A stretch of DNA of 23,249 nucleotides from Abditibacteriota bacterium (GTDB lineage: Bacteria; Armatimonadota; UBA5829): the NCBI GenBank assembly GCA_017958015.1, contig JAGDDM010000138.1:1-23249 (forward strand), read 5' to 3'. The stretch's first letter is position 1; each line of letters begins with the position of its first letter. Under the pieces are notes generated by a model that was not told the DNA's origin, did not search any database, and saw only the letters and a list, made by a program, of their open reading frames with translations. Positions 15,876-23,160 of the stretch are shown here, one piece after another. Both the position numbers and the translations under genes were made by a program.

Positions 15876-17225
15876 ATGTTTGAGAATCTTACCGACAAAT
15901 TACAGAATGTTTTCAAGAAGCTCAGAGGACAGGGCAGCCTGTCCGAGGATCAGGTTAATGAGGCACTCCGGGAGATTCGTCTTGTGCTTTTGGAGGCGGA
16001 CGTAAACTTCAAGGTCGTAAAAGACTTTGTGAACTCCGTCAAAGAAAAAGCGATCGGTACGGACGTCTTAACGGGTCTCAATCCCGCCCAACAGGTCGTT
16101 AAAATCGTAAACGACCAACTCGTATCTCTGCTGGGTGGGGAAAACGTGAAACTCAAGACGGCCGCGAAGCCTCCCACCGTCATTATGATGGCGGGTTTGC
16201 AGGGCGCCGGCAAGACGACTCACGCGGCTAAACTCGCGTACCTTCTCAAAAAGCAAGGCAAAAAACCCCTCTTGGTAGCCGGCGACGTATATCGACCCGC
16301 GGCCATCAAGCAGTTGCGAACGCTTGCGGAGCAGGTCGGAGTTGACGCCTTTGACATCGGAGATAAGCAGGACGCGGTGGCCGTCGCCAAAGCCGCCGTG
16401 AACTACTCCGCCACTCGGAATTACGATTACATAATTATCGATACGGCGGGACGTCTGCAAATCGACGAGAAGATGATGGACGAACTTCGGCGGCTACGCA
16501 CATCCATAGATATCACCGAAGTCCTTCTTGTCGTAGATGCAATGACGGGTCAGGAAGCGGTAAACGTCGCGAAGACCTTTAACGAGATTCTTGACATCGA
16601 CGGTGTCGTAATGACCAAAATGGACGGCGACGCGCGAGGCGGCGCGGCGCTATCCGTCAAGTCGGTTACCGGCAAGCCGATAAAGTTTATCGGAACCAGC
16701 GAGAAGGTCGACGGGTTGGAGCCCTTCCACCCGGACAGAATGGCCTCCCGCATCCTCGGTATGGGCGACGTGCTCACCCTTATCGAAAAGGCCCAGGCCA
16801 CCGTTGACGAGAAAGAGGCGGAGGACATGGAGCGCAAGCTCCGGGAAAACCGCTTCGACCTCAACGATTTCCTCAACCAGATGAGGCAAATGAAGAAGAT
16901 GGGGCCCCTGGATCAGCTCATTAAGCTCATTCCGGGCATGGGAAACATCAAAGAGCTCACGGACGCGAAAATCGACACAAACGAGTTTAAGCACGTGGAA
17001 GCCATTTTGTGTTCCATGACCAAAGAGGAGCGGGCGGATCCCTCGATACTGAACGCCTCACGGCGGCGCAGAATCGCGGCGGGCAGCGGTACCGACGTGT
17101 CGGACGTAAACAGACTCATGACGCAGTTTTACAACATGCGTAAGATGATCAAAATGATAACCGGCGGACTCGACGACCCCAAAAAGCGGAGAAAAATGCC
17201 CCGCATGCCGAGAATGCCCTTTTAA
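15876..17225 (+). CDS. ffh: Signal recognition particle protein Ffh (SRP54 GTPase)
   Basis: 449 aa, normal length for Ffh. It binds SRP RNA and signal sequences of nascent proteins and delivers them to the FtsY receptor at the membrane. N-domain 1-90; G-domain with P-loop GLQGAGKT (107-114), DTAGRLQID, and TKMDGDARGGAALS; methionine-rich M domain with LIPGMGN and the RNA-binding SRRRRIAAGSG motif. The ATG at 15876 (MFENLTDKLQ) is chosen over the longer open frame from 15840 because GGAG precedes it by ten bases and family proteins begin there; the extension would cover the promoter. It is the first gene of a run of closely spaced plus-strand genes. Confidence 0.98.
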   Translation: MFENLTDKLQNVFKKLRGQGSLSEDQVNEALREIRLVLLEADVNFKVVKDFVNSVKEKAIGTDVLTGLNPAQQVVKIVNDQLVSLLGGENVKLKTAAKPPTVIMMAGLQGAGKTTHAAKLAYLLKKQGKKPLLVAGDVYRPAAIKQLRTLAEQVGVDAFDIGDKQDAVAVAKAAVNYSATRNYDYIIIDTAGRLQIDEKMMDELRRLRTSIDITEVLLVVDAMTGQEAVNVAKTFNEILDIDGVVMTKMDGDARGGAALSVKSVTGKPIKFIGTSEKVDGLEPFHPDRMASRILGMGDVLTLIEKAQATVDEKEAEDMERKLRENRFDLNDFLNQMRQMKKMGPLDQLIKLIPGMGNIKELTDAKIDTNEFKHVEAILCSMTKEERADPSILNASRRRRIAAGSGTDVSDVNRLMTQFYNMRKMIKMITGGLDDPKKRRKMPRMPRMPF

Positions 17226-17259
17226 CCGTTAAAAACCGTATATCATTCGGAGGAATTAC

Positions 17260-17526
17260 ATGGTAAAAATCAGACTCAGAAGAATGGGCGCCAAGAAAAA
17301 ACCGTTCTACAGAATCGTTGTGGCGGACAGCAGAACCGCCCGCAACGGCCGCTTCATCGAGATTCTCGGAACCTACGATCCCAACCAGGATCCCGGCGAG
17401 ATTAAGCTCAACGTTGAGAGAGCCCAATATTGGCTCGACTGCGGCGCTCAGCCCAGCGACACCGGCAGAGCTCTGCTCAAGAAGTCCGGCCTTCTCGGCG
17501 GCGTTACCCCCGCGGCCGCGGAATAA
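17260..17526 (+). CDS. rpsP: 30S ribosomal protein bS16
   Basis: 88 aa, the usual size. The N-terminus MVKIRLRRMGAKKKPFYRIV and the block GRFIEILGTYDP are characteristic of bS16, a small-subunit assembly protein. GGAGG lies six bases before the ATG. It sits 34 bases after ffh and 15 bases before khpA, in the ffh-rpsP-khpA-rimM-trmD-rplS order common in bacteria. Confidence 0.98.
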   Translation: MVKIRLRRMGAKKKPFYRIVVADSRTARNGRFIEILGTYDPNQDPGEIKLNVERAQYWLDCGAQPSDTGRALLKKSGLLGGVTPAAAE

Positions 17527-17541
17527 TTCGGAGCTTACGAT

Positions 17542-17778
17542 TTGAAGAAGTTACTTGAAGTTCTCGTTTGCTCTCTCGTCGACGACCCCGAAGCCGTAAA
17601 AATCGGGCAGGTTGACGAGGAAGCCGAAACCGTCTACACCATTTCCGTGGCGCAGGACGACATGGGCAAGGTTATCGGAAAGCAGGGCAAAATCGCCAAC
17701 GCCATCCGCACCCTTGTCAAAGCGGCGGCGACAAAGAGCAAAACGAACGTTTACGTAAAGATACTGGACAACGACTGA
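17542..17778 (+). CDS. khpA: KH-domain RNA-binding protein KhpA (YlqC family)
   Basis: 78 aa, typical for this single-KH-domain family. The GxxG loop is GKQG, within MGKVIGKQGKIANAIRTLV, and the fold ends with a beta strand VYVKIL. KhpA binds RNA, often together with KhpB/Jag, and has been linked to cell-division and envelope control in Firmicutes. The start codon is TTG at 17542, with CGGAG eight bases upstream. It lies between rpsP and rimM, its usual place. Confidence 0.95.
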   Translation: MKKLLEVLVCSLVDDPEAVKIGQVDEEAETVYTISVAQDDMGKVIGKQGKIANAIRTLVKAAATKSKTNVYVKILDND

Positions 17779-17782
17779 ATCC

Positions 17783-18280
17783 ATGGATTACGTTACCGTC
17801 GGACGTGTGGTCGCGGCCCACGGCATTAAGGGCGAGGTAAAAATTCTCGTTACCACCGACTTTCCGGAGAGATTCGACGCCGGCAATACGGTGAGAGTCA
17901 AAACGGAAAAAGAGGTGGCGGAACGGAAAATTACCGCCAGCCGAGAGTCGAAGGGCTGTATAATAGCCAAACTCTCCGGCATCGACACCCGAAACGACGC
18001 GGAGGACCTGCGGGGAGCGGAGATAGTAATCACCGAAAATGAGTTGGGTGATCTCGGCGAAGACCGGTTCTATCTCTTCGACCTCATGGGCATGACCGTC
18101 ACCGGCATCGACGGCAGAGACTTCGGAACGATTACCGAGGTTCTGCAGGGCGGAGCCAACGACGTGTACGTAACCGACAAAGGAGTTCTCGTTCCGGCGC
18201 TGAAGGCGATTGTGAAAAAGGTTGACGTCGCGAACAAAGCCATGACAATCGACCCGCCGGAGGGATTGCCGGGAGCGTGA
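17783..18280 (+). CDS. rimM: Ribosome maturation factor RimM
   Basis: 165 aa. The N-terminal RimM barrel begins VGRVVAAHGIKGEVKI (6-21), and a C-terminal PRC-barrel (about 92-165) includes DLMGMTV and GGANDVYV. RimM binds uS19 and helps mature the 30S head. The ATG is four bases after the khpA stop with no clear Shine-Dalgarno site, so translation is probably coupled to khpA. trmD starts one base after its stop. Confidence 0.97.
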   Translation: MDYVTVGRVVAAHGIKGEVKILVTTDFPERFDAGNTVRVKTEKEVAERKITASRESKGCIIAKLSGIDTRNDAEDLRGAEIVITENELGDLGEDRFYLFDLMGMTVTGIDGRDFGTITEVLQGGANDVYVTDKGVLVPALKAIVKKVDVANKAMTIDPPEGLPGA

Positions 18281-18281
18281 T

Positions 18282-19022
18282 ATGAGAATAGACGTTCTTA
18301 CGGTTTTCCCGGAAATGATCGAGAACTTCGCCGGCACGGGAGTTGTGGGCAGAGCCAGACAAAGAGGCTTGCTCGCCATCGAGGGAGTCGATCTTCGAAA
18401 CTACACCCACGACAACCACCGCACCACCGACGACGCCCCCTTCGGAGGCGGACCGGGAATGGTGATGAAGTGCGAGCCGGTGTTCGAGGCCGTTGAGGCC
18501 CTCTCCAAAAAGAGTCCCACCGGCAGACCGAGAGTCATCCTCATGACTCCCCAGGGCAGGAAGTTCAACCAAAAAATCGCGGAAGAACTTGCCGCTTGCG
18601 AGCACATTATTCTCGTTTGCGGACGTTATGAGGGATTTGACGAGCGGATTCGCCTCCACCTGGCGGACGACGAGATTTCCGTAGGGGATTTCGTATTAAG
18701 CGGCGGAGAGCTGGCGGCGTCGGTTATAGCCGACGCGGTGGCGAGGCTTGTTCCCGGAGTTTTGGGGGACGCGGACTCGCCGGAGTCGGAGTCCTTTTCA
18801 AGCGGGCTGTTGGAGTATCCCCAATACACCCGCCCCGCGGATTTCCGCGGACATACGGTTCCGGAAGTGCTGCTTTCGGGCCACCACGAAAATATCGAAA
18901 AATGGAGACACAGCCAGTCGCTCAAACGAACTTACGAGCGCAGGCCGGATCTCCTTAAAGACTATCCTCTCACGAAAGAGGATAAGCGAATACTCAAAAC
19001 ATTGACCGACAAACAAGGTTGA
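18282..19022 (+). CDS. trmD: tRNA (guanine-N1)-methyltransferase TrmD
   Basis: 246 aa. Methylates G37 of tRNAs reading CNN/GGG-type codons, using S-adenosylmethionine through a trefoil-knot SPOUT fold, which limits frameshifting. Diagnostic blocks: PFGGGPGMVMKCEPVF (53-68), LVCGRYEGFDERI (111-123), EISVGDFVLSGGELA (131-145) and SGLLEYPQYTRP (174-185). GGGAG at the end of rimM serves as the ribosome binding site. The essential motifs look intact. Confidence 0.98.
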   Translation: MRIDVLTVFPEMIENFAGTGVVGRARQRGLLAIEGVDLRNYTHDNHRTTDDAPFGGGPGMVMKCEPVFEAVEALSKKSPTGRPRVILMTPQGRKFNQKIAEELAACEHIILVCGRYEGFDERIRLHLADDEISVGDFVLSGGELAASVIADAVARLVPGVLGDADSPESESFSSGLLEYPQYTRPADFRGHTVPEVLLSGHHENIEKWRHSQSLKRTYERRPDLLKDYPLTKEDKRILKTLTDKQG

Positions 19023-19037
19023 TAGGAGGATATTTCA

Positions 19038-19385
19038 GTGAATCTTATTGAACAGATCGAGTTCGAACAGATGAGAACAGACACCCCGGATTTCGCTCCG
19101 GGCGATACCGTTCGCGTGCATACAAGAGTTGTCGAAGGCGGTAAAGAGAGAATCCAGGTTTTCGAAGGCACAGTTATCTCCAAGAGAAACGCCGGCCTCC
19201 GCTCCTCGTTCACCGTGCGGAAGATTTCCCACGCCGTGGGCGTTGAGAGAACCTTCATGCTCCACTCCCCCAGAGTGGCTCAGATCGAAGTCACCCGCAG
19301 AGGCGCCGTCCGCCGCTCCAAGCTTTACTACCTCAGAAGCAGAGTGGGTAAGGCCACCAGAATCAAAGAGCGCAGAGTCAACTGA
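19038..19385 (+). CDS. rplS: 50S ribosomal protein bL19
   Basis: 115 aa, typical length. Diagnostic stretches are FAPGDTVRVHTRVVEG, FEGTVISKRNAGLRSSFTVR and KLYYLRSRVGKATRIKERR. It lies at the subunit interface. The start is GTG at 19038, preceded by a strong AGGAGG site. Its TGA stop overlaps the lepB ATG by one base (TGATG), so lepB is likely translated by reinitiation. Confidence 0.98.
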   Translation: MNLIEQIEFEQMRTDTPDFAPGDTVRVHTRVVEGGKERIQVFEGTVISKRNAGLRSSFTVRKISHAVGVERTFMLHSPRVAQIEVTRRGAVRRSKLYYLRSRVGKATRIKERRVN

Positions 19386-20266
19386 TGCGGTTTACCGAGA
19401 AATTAGCCAATCTTTCCGTACCCCAAGTAATTTGCATAGCCGCCATCCTTTTGGTTGTCCGCTTCGCCCTCACCTGGGGTAAGGAGAAAGAGGAAATTTC
19501 TCCCGCGGCCAAGAGTATTGCCGAGACCGCGGAGTCTTTGGCCGTCGCGCTTCTCTTGGTTTTTATCATAATCAAGCCCTACATCGTTCAGGCCTTCTAC
19601 ATCCCTTCGCCCTCCATGCACATGACCCTTTTGGAGAACGATCAGCTTATAGCCAATAAGTTCATCTACTTCTTCAAGGAGCCCCGGAGAGGCGACATCG
19701 TGGTGTTCAAGGCGCCGCCGGAGGCCAGCGAGAACGGTGTTGAGGTTGATTTCATCAAGCGGGTTATCGGAGTTCCCGGTGATAAGGTCCGTATCACGGC
19801 GGGTTACGTAGCCGCCGGAGAGATGGTATTCAACCATCGGGATCTCCATTACGCCCTGGGCGTCACCGACAACTTCTCCAAAATCAAGATTAAAAAAGAC
19901 GGCGTCTATATCGACAACGTCAAGGTTGACGAGAAGCGGCTTCGGGACTCCCTGAACGTGGGCAAAGAGAAGTTCGAGTTCGTTCCCGGTCAGGTGTACC
20001 TCAACGGAAAGATTTTGGACGAACCCTACATCGCGGAAGACTGCGACATGCCCTATCCCATGCCCGATACCCCCGAAAAGTGGCTCACCGAGGACGGCAA
20101 GGGCAACACAGAAGTCCTTATTCCCCCGGAAAGACTCCTCGTCATGGGCGACAACCGGAACAATTCCAACGACGCCAGATTTTGGGGACTCCTGGAGAGG
20201 GACCGCATAGAGGGCAAGGCAATGGTTAAGTTCTGGCCCATAACCCGCATAGGACTCATTAAATAA
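19385..20266 (+). CDS. lepB: Signal peptidase I
   Basis: 293 aa. Cleaves Sec and Tat signal peptides at the outer face of the cytoplasmic membrane. Two N-terminal hydrophobic segments (about 14-29 and 51-66) precede the catalytic serine, Ser77 in IPSPSMHMTL. The general-base lysine is Lys125 in FIKRVIGVPGD. The conserved C-terminal box reads MGDNRNNSNDARFWG. The usual proline two residues after the SM pair is a methionine here, an uncommon change. The region between the lysine box and the C-terminal box is long. It could process the exported proteins encoded nearby. It overlaps rplS by one base and is followed by a hairpin. Confidence 0.96.
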   Translation: MRFTEKLANLSVPQVICIAAILLVVRFALTWGKEKEEISPAAKSIAETAESLAVALLLVFIIIKPYIVQAFYIPSPSMHMTLLENDQLIANKFIYFFKEPRRGDIVVFKAPPEASENGVEVDFIKRVIGVPGDKVRITAGYVAAGEMVFNHRDLHYALGVTDNFSKIKIKKDGVYIDNVKVDEKRLRDSLNVGKEKFEFVPGQVYLNGKILDEPYIAEDCDMPYPMPDTPEKWLTEDGKGNTEVLIPPERLLVMGDNRNNSNDARFWGLLERDRIEGKAMVKFWPITRIGLIK

Positions 20267-20270
20267 ATTC

Positions 20271-20306
20271 GAATAATCTCATCCCGGCGGATGAGATTAT
20301 TCTTTA
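20271..20306 (+). terminator. Hairpin with short T-rich tail after lepB
   Basis: A 13-pair inverted repeat, GAATAATCTCATC (20271-20283) with its complement at 20290-20302 and a six-base loop, starts five bases after the lepB stop. It is followed by TTTAT. The stem is AT-rich and the T run is weak, so it may terminate only partly or act as an mRNA 3' end. Confidence 0.65.
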
Positions 20307-20360
20307 TAAGTAAGAGGAAAGAGCCGCACCGCCGAAAAGGGGCGTTACTCGGCCTTTGAT

Positions 20361-20987
20361 ATGGATACCTTACATTACGAAAAAAATATGCGCGAACAGG
20401 GATATACCGTCATCGCGGGCATCGACGAAGCCGGCCGAGGGCCCTTGGCGGGTCCGGTGGTTGCCGCCTGCGTGGTGATTCCGGAGGGTTTCGAGCCGGG
20501 GATTATCACCGATTCCAAGAAACTGACGGAAAAGCGCAGAGAAGAGTGCTTTTCGCGTATAACCGCCGAGTGCGCCGTGGGTGTGGGCATAGTGGGCCCG
20601 GATGTGATAGACGAGATAAACATTCTGCAAGCCACCTACAAGGCCATGCGGACCGCGGCGGAGGACTGTCCCGCGCGGCCGGATTTTCTGCTTATCGACG
20701 GCAATCCGGCGGCGGATATGGGCATTCCCGCCATGTCAATCGTGAAGGGGGACGCCAAATCCCTCAGTATCGGCGCGGCTTCGATTATCGCCAAGGTGAC
20801 CAGAGACAGAATCATGACGGAGGCGGACAGGGAGTATCCGGAGTACGGTTTCGCGAAACACAAAGGCTACGGCACCGCGGTCCATTTGCGGGCGCTGGAG
20901 CGGTACGGAGCCTGTCCCATACACAGAAGGTCTTTCGCTCCCGTGAGAGAGGTGACGCTTCAATGCAGACTGACAGAGTTGCGGTAG
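20361..20987 (+). CDS. rnhB: Ribonuclease HII
   Basis: 208 aa, typical size. Cleaves the RNA strand of RNA-DNA hybrids and starts removal of misincorporated ribonucleotides. Motifs: IAGIDEAGRGPLAGPVVAA with metal ligands Asp22 and Glu23, DSKKLTEKRRE, LLIDGN (Asp113), GDAKSLSIGAASIIAKVTRD (Asp131), and YGFAKHKGYGT. All four acidic active-site residues are present. The ribosome binding site before 20361 is weak, so a start at the next ATG (20388) cannot be excluded, although 20361 keeps the normal lead-in to the first motif. Its end overlaps the next gene by 25 bases. Confidence 0.96.
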   Translation: MDTLHYEKNMREQGYTVIAGIDEAGRGPLAGPVVAACVVIPEGFEPGIITDSKKLTEKRREECFSRITAECAVGVGIVGPDVIDEINILQATYKAMRTAAEDCPARPDFLLIDGNPAADMGIPAMSIVKGDAKSLSIGAASIIAKVTRDRIMTEADREYPEYGFAKHKGYGTAVHLRALERYGACPIHRRSFAPVREVTLQCRLTELR

Positions 20988-21331
20988 GCCGTGAGGCGGA
21001 GCGCCACGCGGCGGACGAGCTTCGGGTTCGGGGCTACGAGATTGTGGAGCGGAACTACACCTGCCGGGGCGGCGAGATAGACATCATCGCCCGCAAAGGT
21101 GACACAATGGTGTTTGCGGAGGTGAAAGCCCGCTCAACGGACGAGTTCGGCACCGCGGAGGAAGCGGTGGATGAGCGTAAACGGCGGCGGATAATAAAAG
21201 CCGCGGAGAAATATTTGGCCACCCATGACACCGGCTGCGAGAACTTCCGCTTTGACGTGATTGTCGCGGACATTTGCGACGGGCGCTACGACATCAGGGA
21301 AATCATAGAGGACGCTTTTTATGAATCTTAG
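20963..21331 (+). CDS. YraN-family (UPF0102) nuclease-like protein
   Basis: 122 aa. The ATG at 20963 is chosen within a longer open frame: AGAGAGGTGA precedes it, and the family begins about here (VGREAERHAADELRVRGY). The fold is that of a Holliday-junction resolvase/restriction-endonuclease-like protein; conserved residues appear in GGEIDIIARKGDTMVFAEVKAR, giving the E-D-ExK pattern, followed by the K/R-rich VDERKRRRIIKAAEKYL. The cellular role of this family is poorly defined. It overlaps rnhB by 25 bases and the next gene by 11, so the three are probably translated together. rnhB-yraN adjacency is common in bacteria. Confidence 0.93.
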   Translation: MQTDRVAVGREAERHAADELRVRGYEIVERNYTCRGGEIDIIARKGDTMVFAEVKARSTDEFGTAEEAVDERKRRRIIKAAEKYLATHDTGCENFRFDVIVADICDGRYDIREIIEDAFYES

Positions 21332-22004
21332 AGAGCAAATCGGAGACAAACTGAAGGCGGCGAGAGAGTCGCTGAACATATCGATTGAGGAAGCGGCGGC
21401 GGCGGCGGGGCTTGACGTCAATACCGTCCGGGCGCTGGAAGAGGGGGACTTTTCCGGTTTCAAAAACAAGGTCTACGGCAGAGCCTATCTGCGGGACTAC
21501 GCCAACTTCCTGAAGGCGGAGGCGGAGCCTCTTATCGCCCTGTACGAGAAATCCCTGCCCAAACCGGAGCCGGAGCCGGAAACCGGGAACACACCCGGCG
21601 AGAAAACCTGCCTCTGGGTGGTTATTGTTCTCATCGCGATTATACTCATTATCACTTTCCTGTTCCGAACGCCTCGGAAAGAGACTCCCATGCCCTTCGA
21701 GCCCAAGGTGGAGAAGCCGGCCCCCAAGCCGGAACCGAAACCCGAACCGGAGGTGAAGCCGGAAGTTAAGGTCATGACCCTCACGGTGACGGCCAAGGCG
21801 GATGTGTATTACAAACTCCGCACTCCCGAAAACGGGGAAAAGGCCGGGCTTTTGAAGGCCGGCGAGAGCGTGAAGACGGAGTCCCCCACCAAGATTTACA
21901 TCAAGCTTTCCGATCCGGCCAAGGCGGCTCTCACCCTGAACGGAGCGGCAAAATCCCTCGCGACACCCGAAAAAGTGTTCTTGGCGGAGAATTTATTTAA
22001 ATAA
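21321..22004 (+). CDS. RodZ-like protein: helix-turn-helix, one membrane span, periplasmic domain
   Basis: 227 aa. The N-terminal HTH_25-type domain (about 3-70: IGDKLKAARESLNISIEEAA, then NTVRALEEGDF and YGRAYLRDYANFL) is the part of RodZ that contacts MreB. A transmembrane helix lies at about 97-115, then a P/E/K-rich linker (121-150) and a small C-terminal beta domain (about 151-225) resembling DUF4115. This order matches RodZ, a scaffold of rod-shape cell-wall synthesis. No mreB is visible in the window, so the functional name is inferred from architecture. The gene overlaps the preceding one by 11 bases. Confidence 0.85.
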   Translation: MNLREQIGDKLKAARESLNISIEEAAAAAGLDVNTVRALEEGDFSGFKNKVYGRAYLRDYANFLKAEAEPLIALYEKSLPKPEPEPETGNTPGEKTCLWVVIVLIAIILIITFLFRTPRKETPMPFEPKVEKPAPKPEPKPEPEVKPEVKVMTLTVTAKADVYYKLRTPENGEKAGLLKAGESVKTESPTKIYIKLSDPAKAALTLNGAAKSLATPEKVFLAENLFK

Positions 22005-22029
22005 TTTTCGTTTTTTTTCGGATATATTA

Positions 22030-22057
22030 TTGATTTTTTCCGTATTTCCGGTATAAT
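22030..22057 (+). promoter_or_regulatory. Sigma70-like promoter for the outer-membrane protein gene
   Basis: TTGATT (22030-22035) and TATAAT (22052-22057) are 16 bases apart. They are followed by a short leader with a near-perfect AAAGGAGG site (22075-22082), six bases before the ATG at 22088. The combination suggests high expression. Confidence 0.75.
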
Positions 22058-22087
22058 ATTACTGATATCTTTTAAAGGAGGCTTACA

Positions 22088-22759
22088 ATGAAAAAAGCTC
22101 TTACTCTCGCGGTTGCCATCCTCGCTATGGCTTCCTCTCTCTACGCTGCCGATGTTTCTCTCTTCGGCCCCACGGGTCTCGGTATGACCCCCACCGATAA
22201 CGTTGCCGAAAAGGGCGAGCTCGCTCTCGGCGCTACCTACGTTGACACCGGTAACCAGGGTTTCTTGGGTAACACCCACGCTTGGTCCGCCAGCGCCAAC
22301 TACGGTCTCATCAACAACCTGGAAGTAGGCGTGAACTACTTCGACTTCCACAGCTCCATCTGGGGCGGTGAAGATGACTTCATGTTCAACGCCAAGTATC
22401 GCATCTTCAACGAAGACAAGTACGGCTTCGGCCTCGCCGTCGGTGTTGTCGACATCACTGCCGAATATGCCAAGAATCCTTCCTTCTACGCTGTTGCCGG
22501 TAAGACCTTCGGCGGCAACGTCCGCGCCACTGTCGGTTTCGGCTCCAAGATTTACAAGGGCCTCTTCATCGGTGTCGATTGGAACGCTACCGAGAAGTTT
22601 GATGTCTTCGCCGAGTACATTAACGAGTACATCGGCGGCGGCGACGACGCTTTCAACCTGGGCGTTGGTTACAAGTTCGGCAAGCTCGGCGTTAAGGCCG
22701 GTCTCATGGACATGGATGACCTCTTCGTGGGCGTCAACTACAACCTGACCCTCTTCTGA
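22088..22759 (+). CDS. Predicted outer-membrane beta-barrel protein
   Basis: 223 aa. Signal peptide 1-20 (SSLYA before ADVSLFG). The rest is made of alternating, glycine- and aromatic-rich strands with short turns (GELALGATYV, AWSASANYGLINNLEVGVNYF, FMFNAKYRIF, VFAEYINEYI, FNLGVGYKFG), ending in NLTLF; a C-terminal phenylalanine is typical of barrels inserted by BAM. I do not recognise a named family; small YjbH-like or OmpA-like barrels are similar in style. Codon choice is strongly restricted (CTC, GGC, GCC, AAG), unlike the RodZ-like gene beside it, fitting an abundant protein. It has its own promoter and terminator. It supports a two-membrane cell envelope. Confidence 0.82.
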   Translation: MKKALTLAVAILAMASSLYAADVSLFGPTGLGMTPTDNVAEKGELALGATYVDTGNQGFLGNTHAWSASANYGLINNLEVGVNYFDFHSSIWGGEDDFMFNAKYRIFNEDKYGFGLAVGVVDITAEYAKNPSFYAVAGKTFGGNVRATVGFGSKIYKGLFIGVDWNATEKFDVFAEYINEYIGGGDDAFNLGVGYKFGKLGVKAGLMDMDDLFVGVNYNLTLF

Positions 22760-22775
22760 TTTTAATCGGATAAAA

Positions 22776-22808
22776 AAATCGCCTCCCTCGGGGGGCGATT
22801 TGTTTTTT
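22776..22808 (+). terminator. Rho-independent terminator after the outer-membrane protein gene
   Basis: A strong stem (left arm from 22776 with AAATCGCC, right arm ending GGCGATTT at 22801) is followed by six T residues (22803-22808). It sits 17 bases past the stop codon and directly abuts hairpin array 5. Confidence 0.88.
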
Positions 22809-23110
22809 CGCTTTGCGAAAAAAATGATATACCGCTTCGCGGCATGATATACGCCCTTGCGGGCGCATGATATATCGCTTCGCGATATGATATGCGCTTC
22901 GCTTCGCTGGCGCATTCAGGTGTCCGCCTTTGGCGGACGATTATACAACTTACTTTGCGGTGTTTGTTTTATAATCCGTTGCCGTAGGCAACACCGGAAT
23001 GCGTCGCAAGACGCATATCATGTGCCGAAAGGCACATATCATGTTGCGAAAGCAACATATCATGGCGAACGTAGTGAGGCATATCATTCGCGTTCGCCGT
23101 AGGCGGCGCG
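22804..23110. repeat. Nested hairpin array 5, spacer ATGATAT / ATATCAT, with full core
   Basis: This holds most of the gene-free stretch 22760-23160. Four ATGATAT spacers (22824, 22844, 22867, 22887) separate hairpins on the left, and four inverse ATATCAT spacers (23015, 23036, 23057, 23081) separate hairpins on the right. The core between them has hairpin 22922-22938 (GTCCGCC/GGCGGAC), a TTTTATAAT box ending at 22975, and hairpin 22978-22992 (GTTGCC/GGCAAC). Right-arm loops are GCAA (23001-23014) and GAAA (23022-23035 and 23043-23056). A 45-base stretch (about 22894-22938) closely matches 110-154 of array 1. Confidence 0.88.
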
Positions 23111-23125
23111 ACTATGCTCACCTTT

Positions 23126-23154
23126 TTGCTTTAATCCCCCGACTGTGGTATAAT
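23126..23154 (+). promoter_or_regulatory. Promoter of an apparently leaderless gene
   Basis: TTGCTT (23126-23131) and TATAAT (23149-23154) are 17 bases apart. The -10 box ends only six bases before the ATG at 23161, so transcription should begin at or next to the start codon. No Shine-Dalgarno site is present. Confidence 0.7.
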
Positions 23155-23160
23155 CTACCC

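Noticed and set aside
22824..23087. CRISPR array
   Set aside because: The repeated unit is only about 7 bases, the intervening segments are palindromes of 10-20 bases, and the units invert in the middle. No cas genes are visible. None of this fits CRISPR.
22857..23102. Open frame of 81 codons inside hairpin array 5
   Set aside because: Its sequence is a translation of the repeated hairpins and spacers (YHVxKxTYH pattern). No independent coding evidence.
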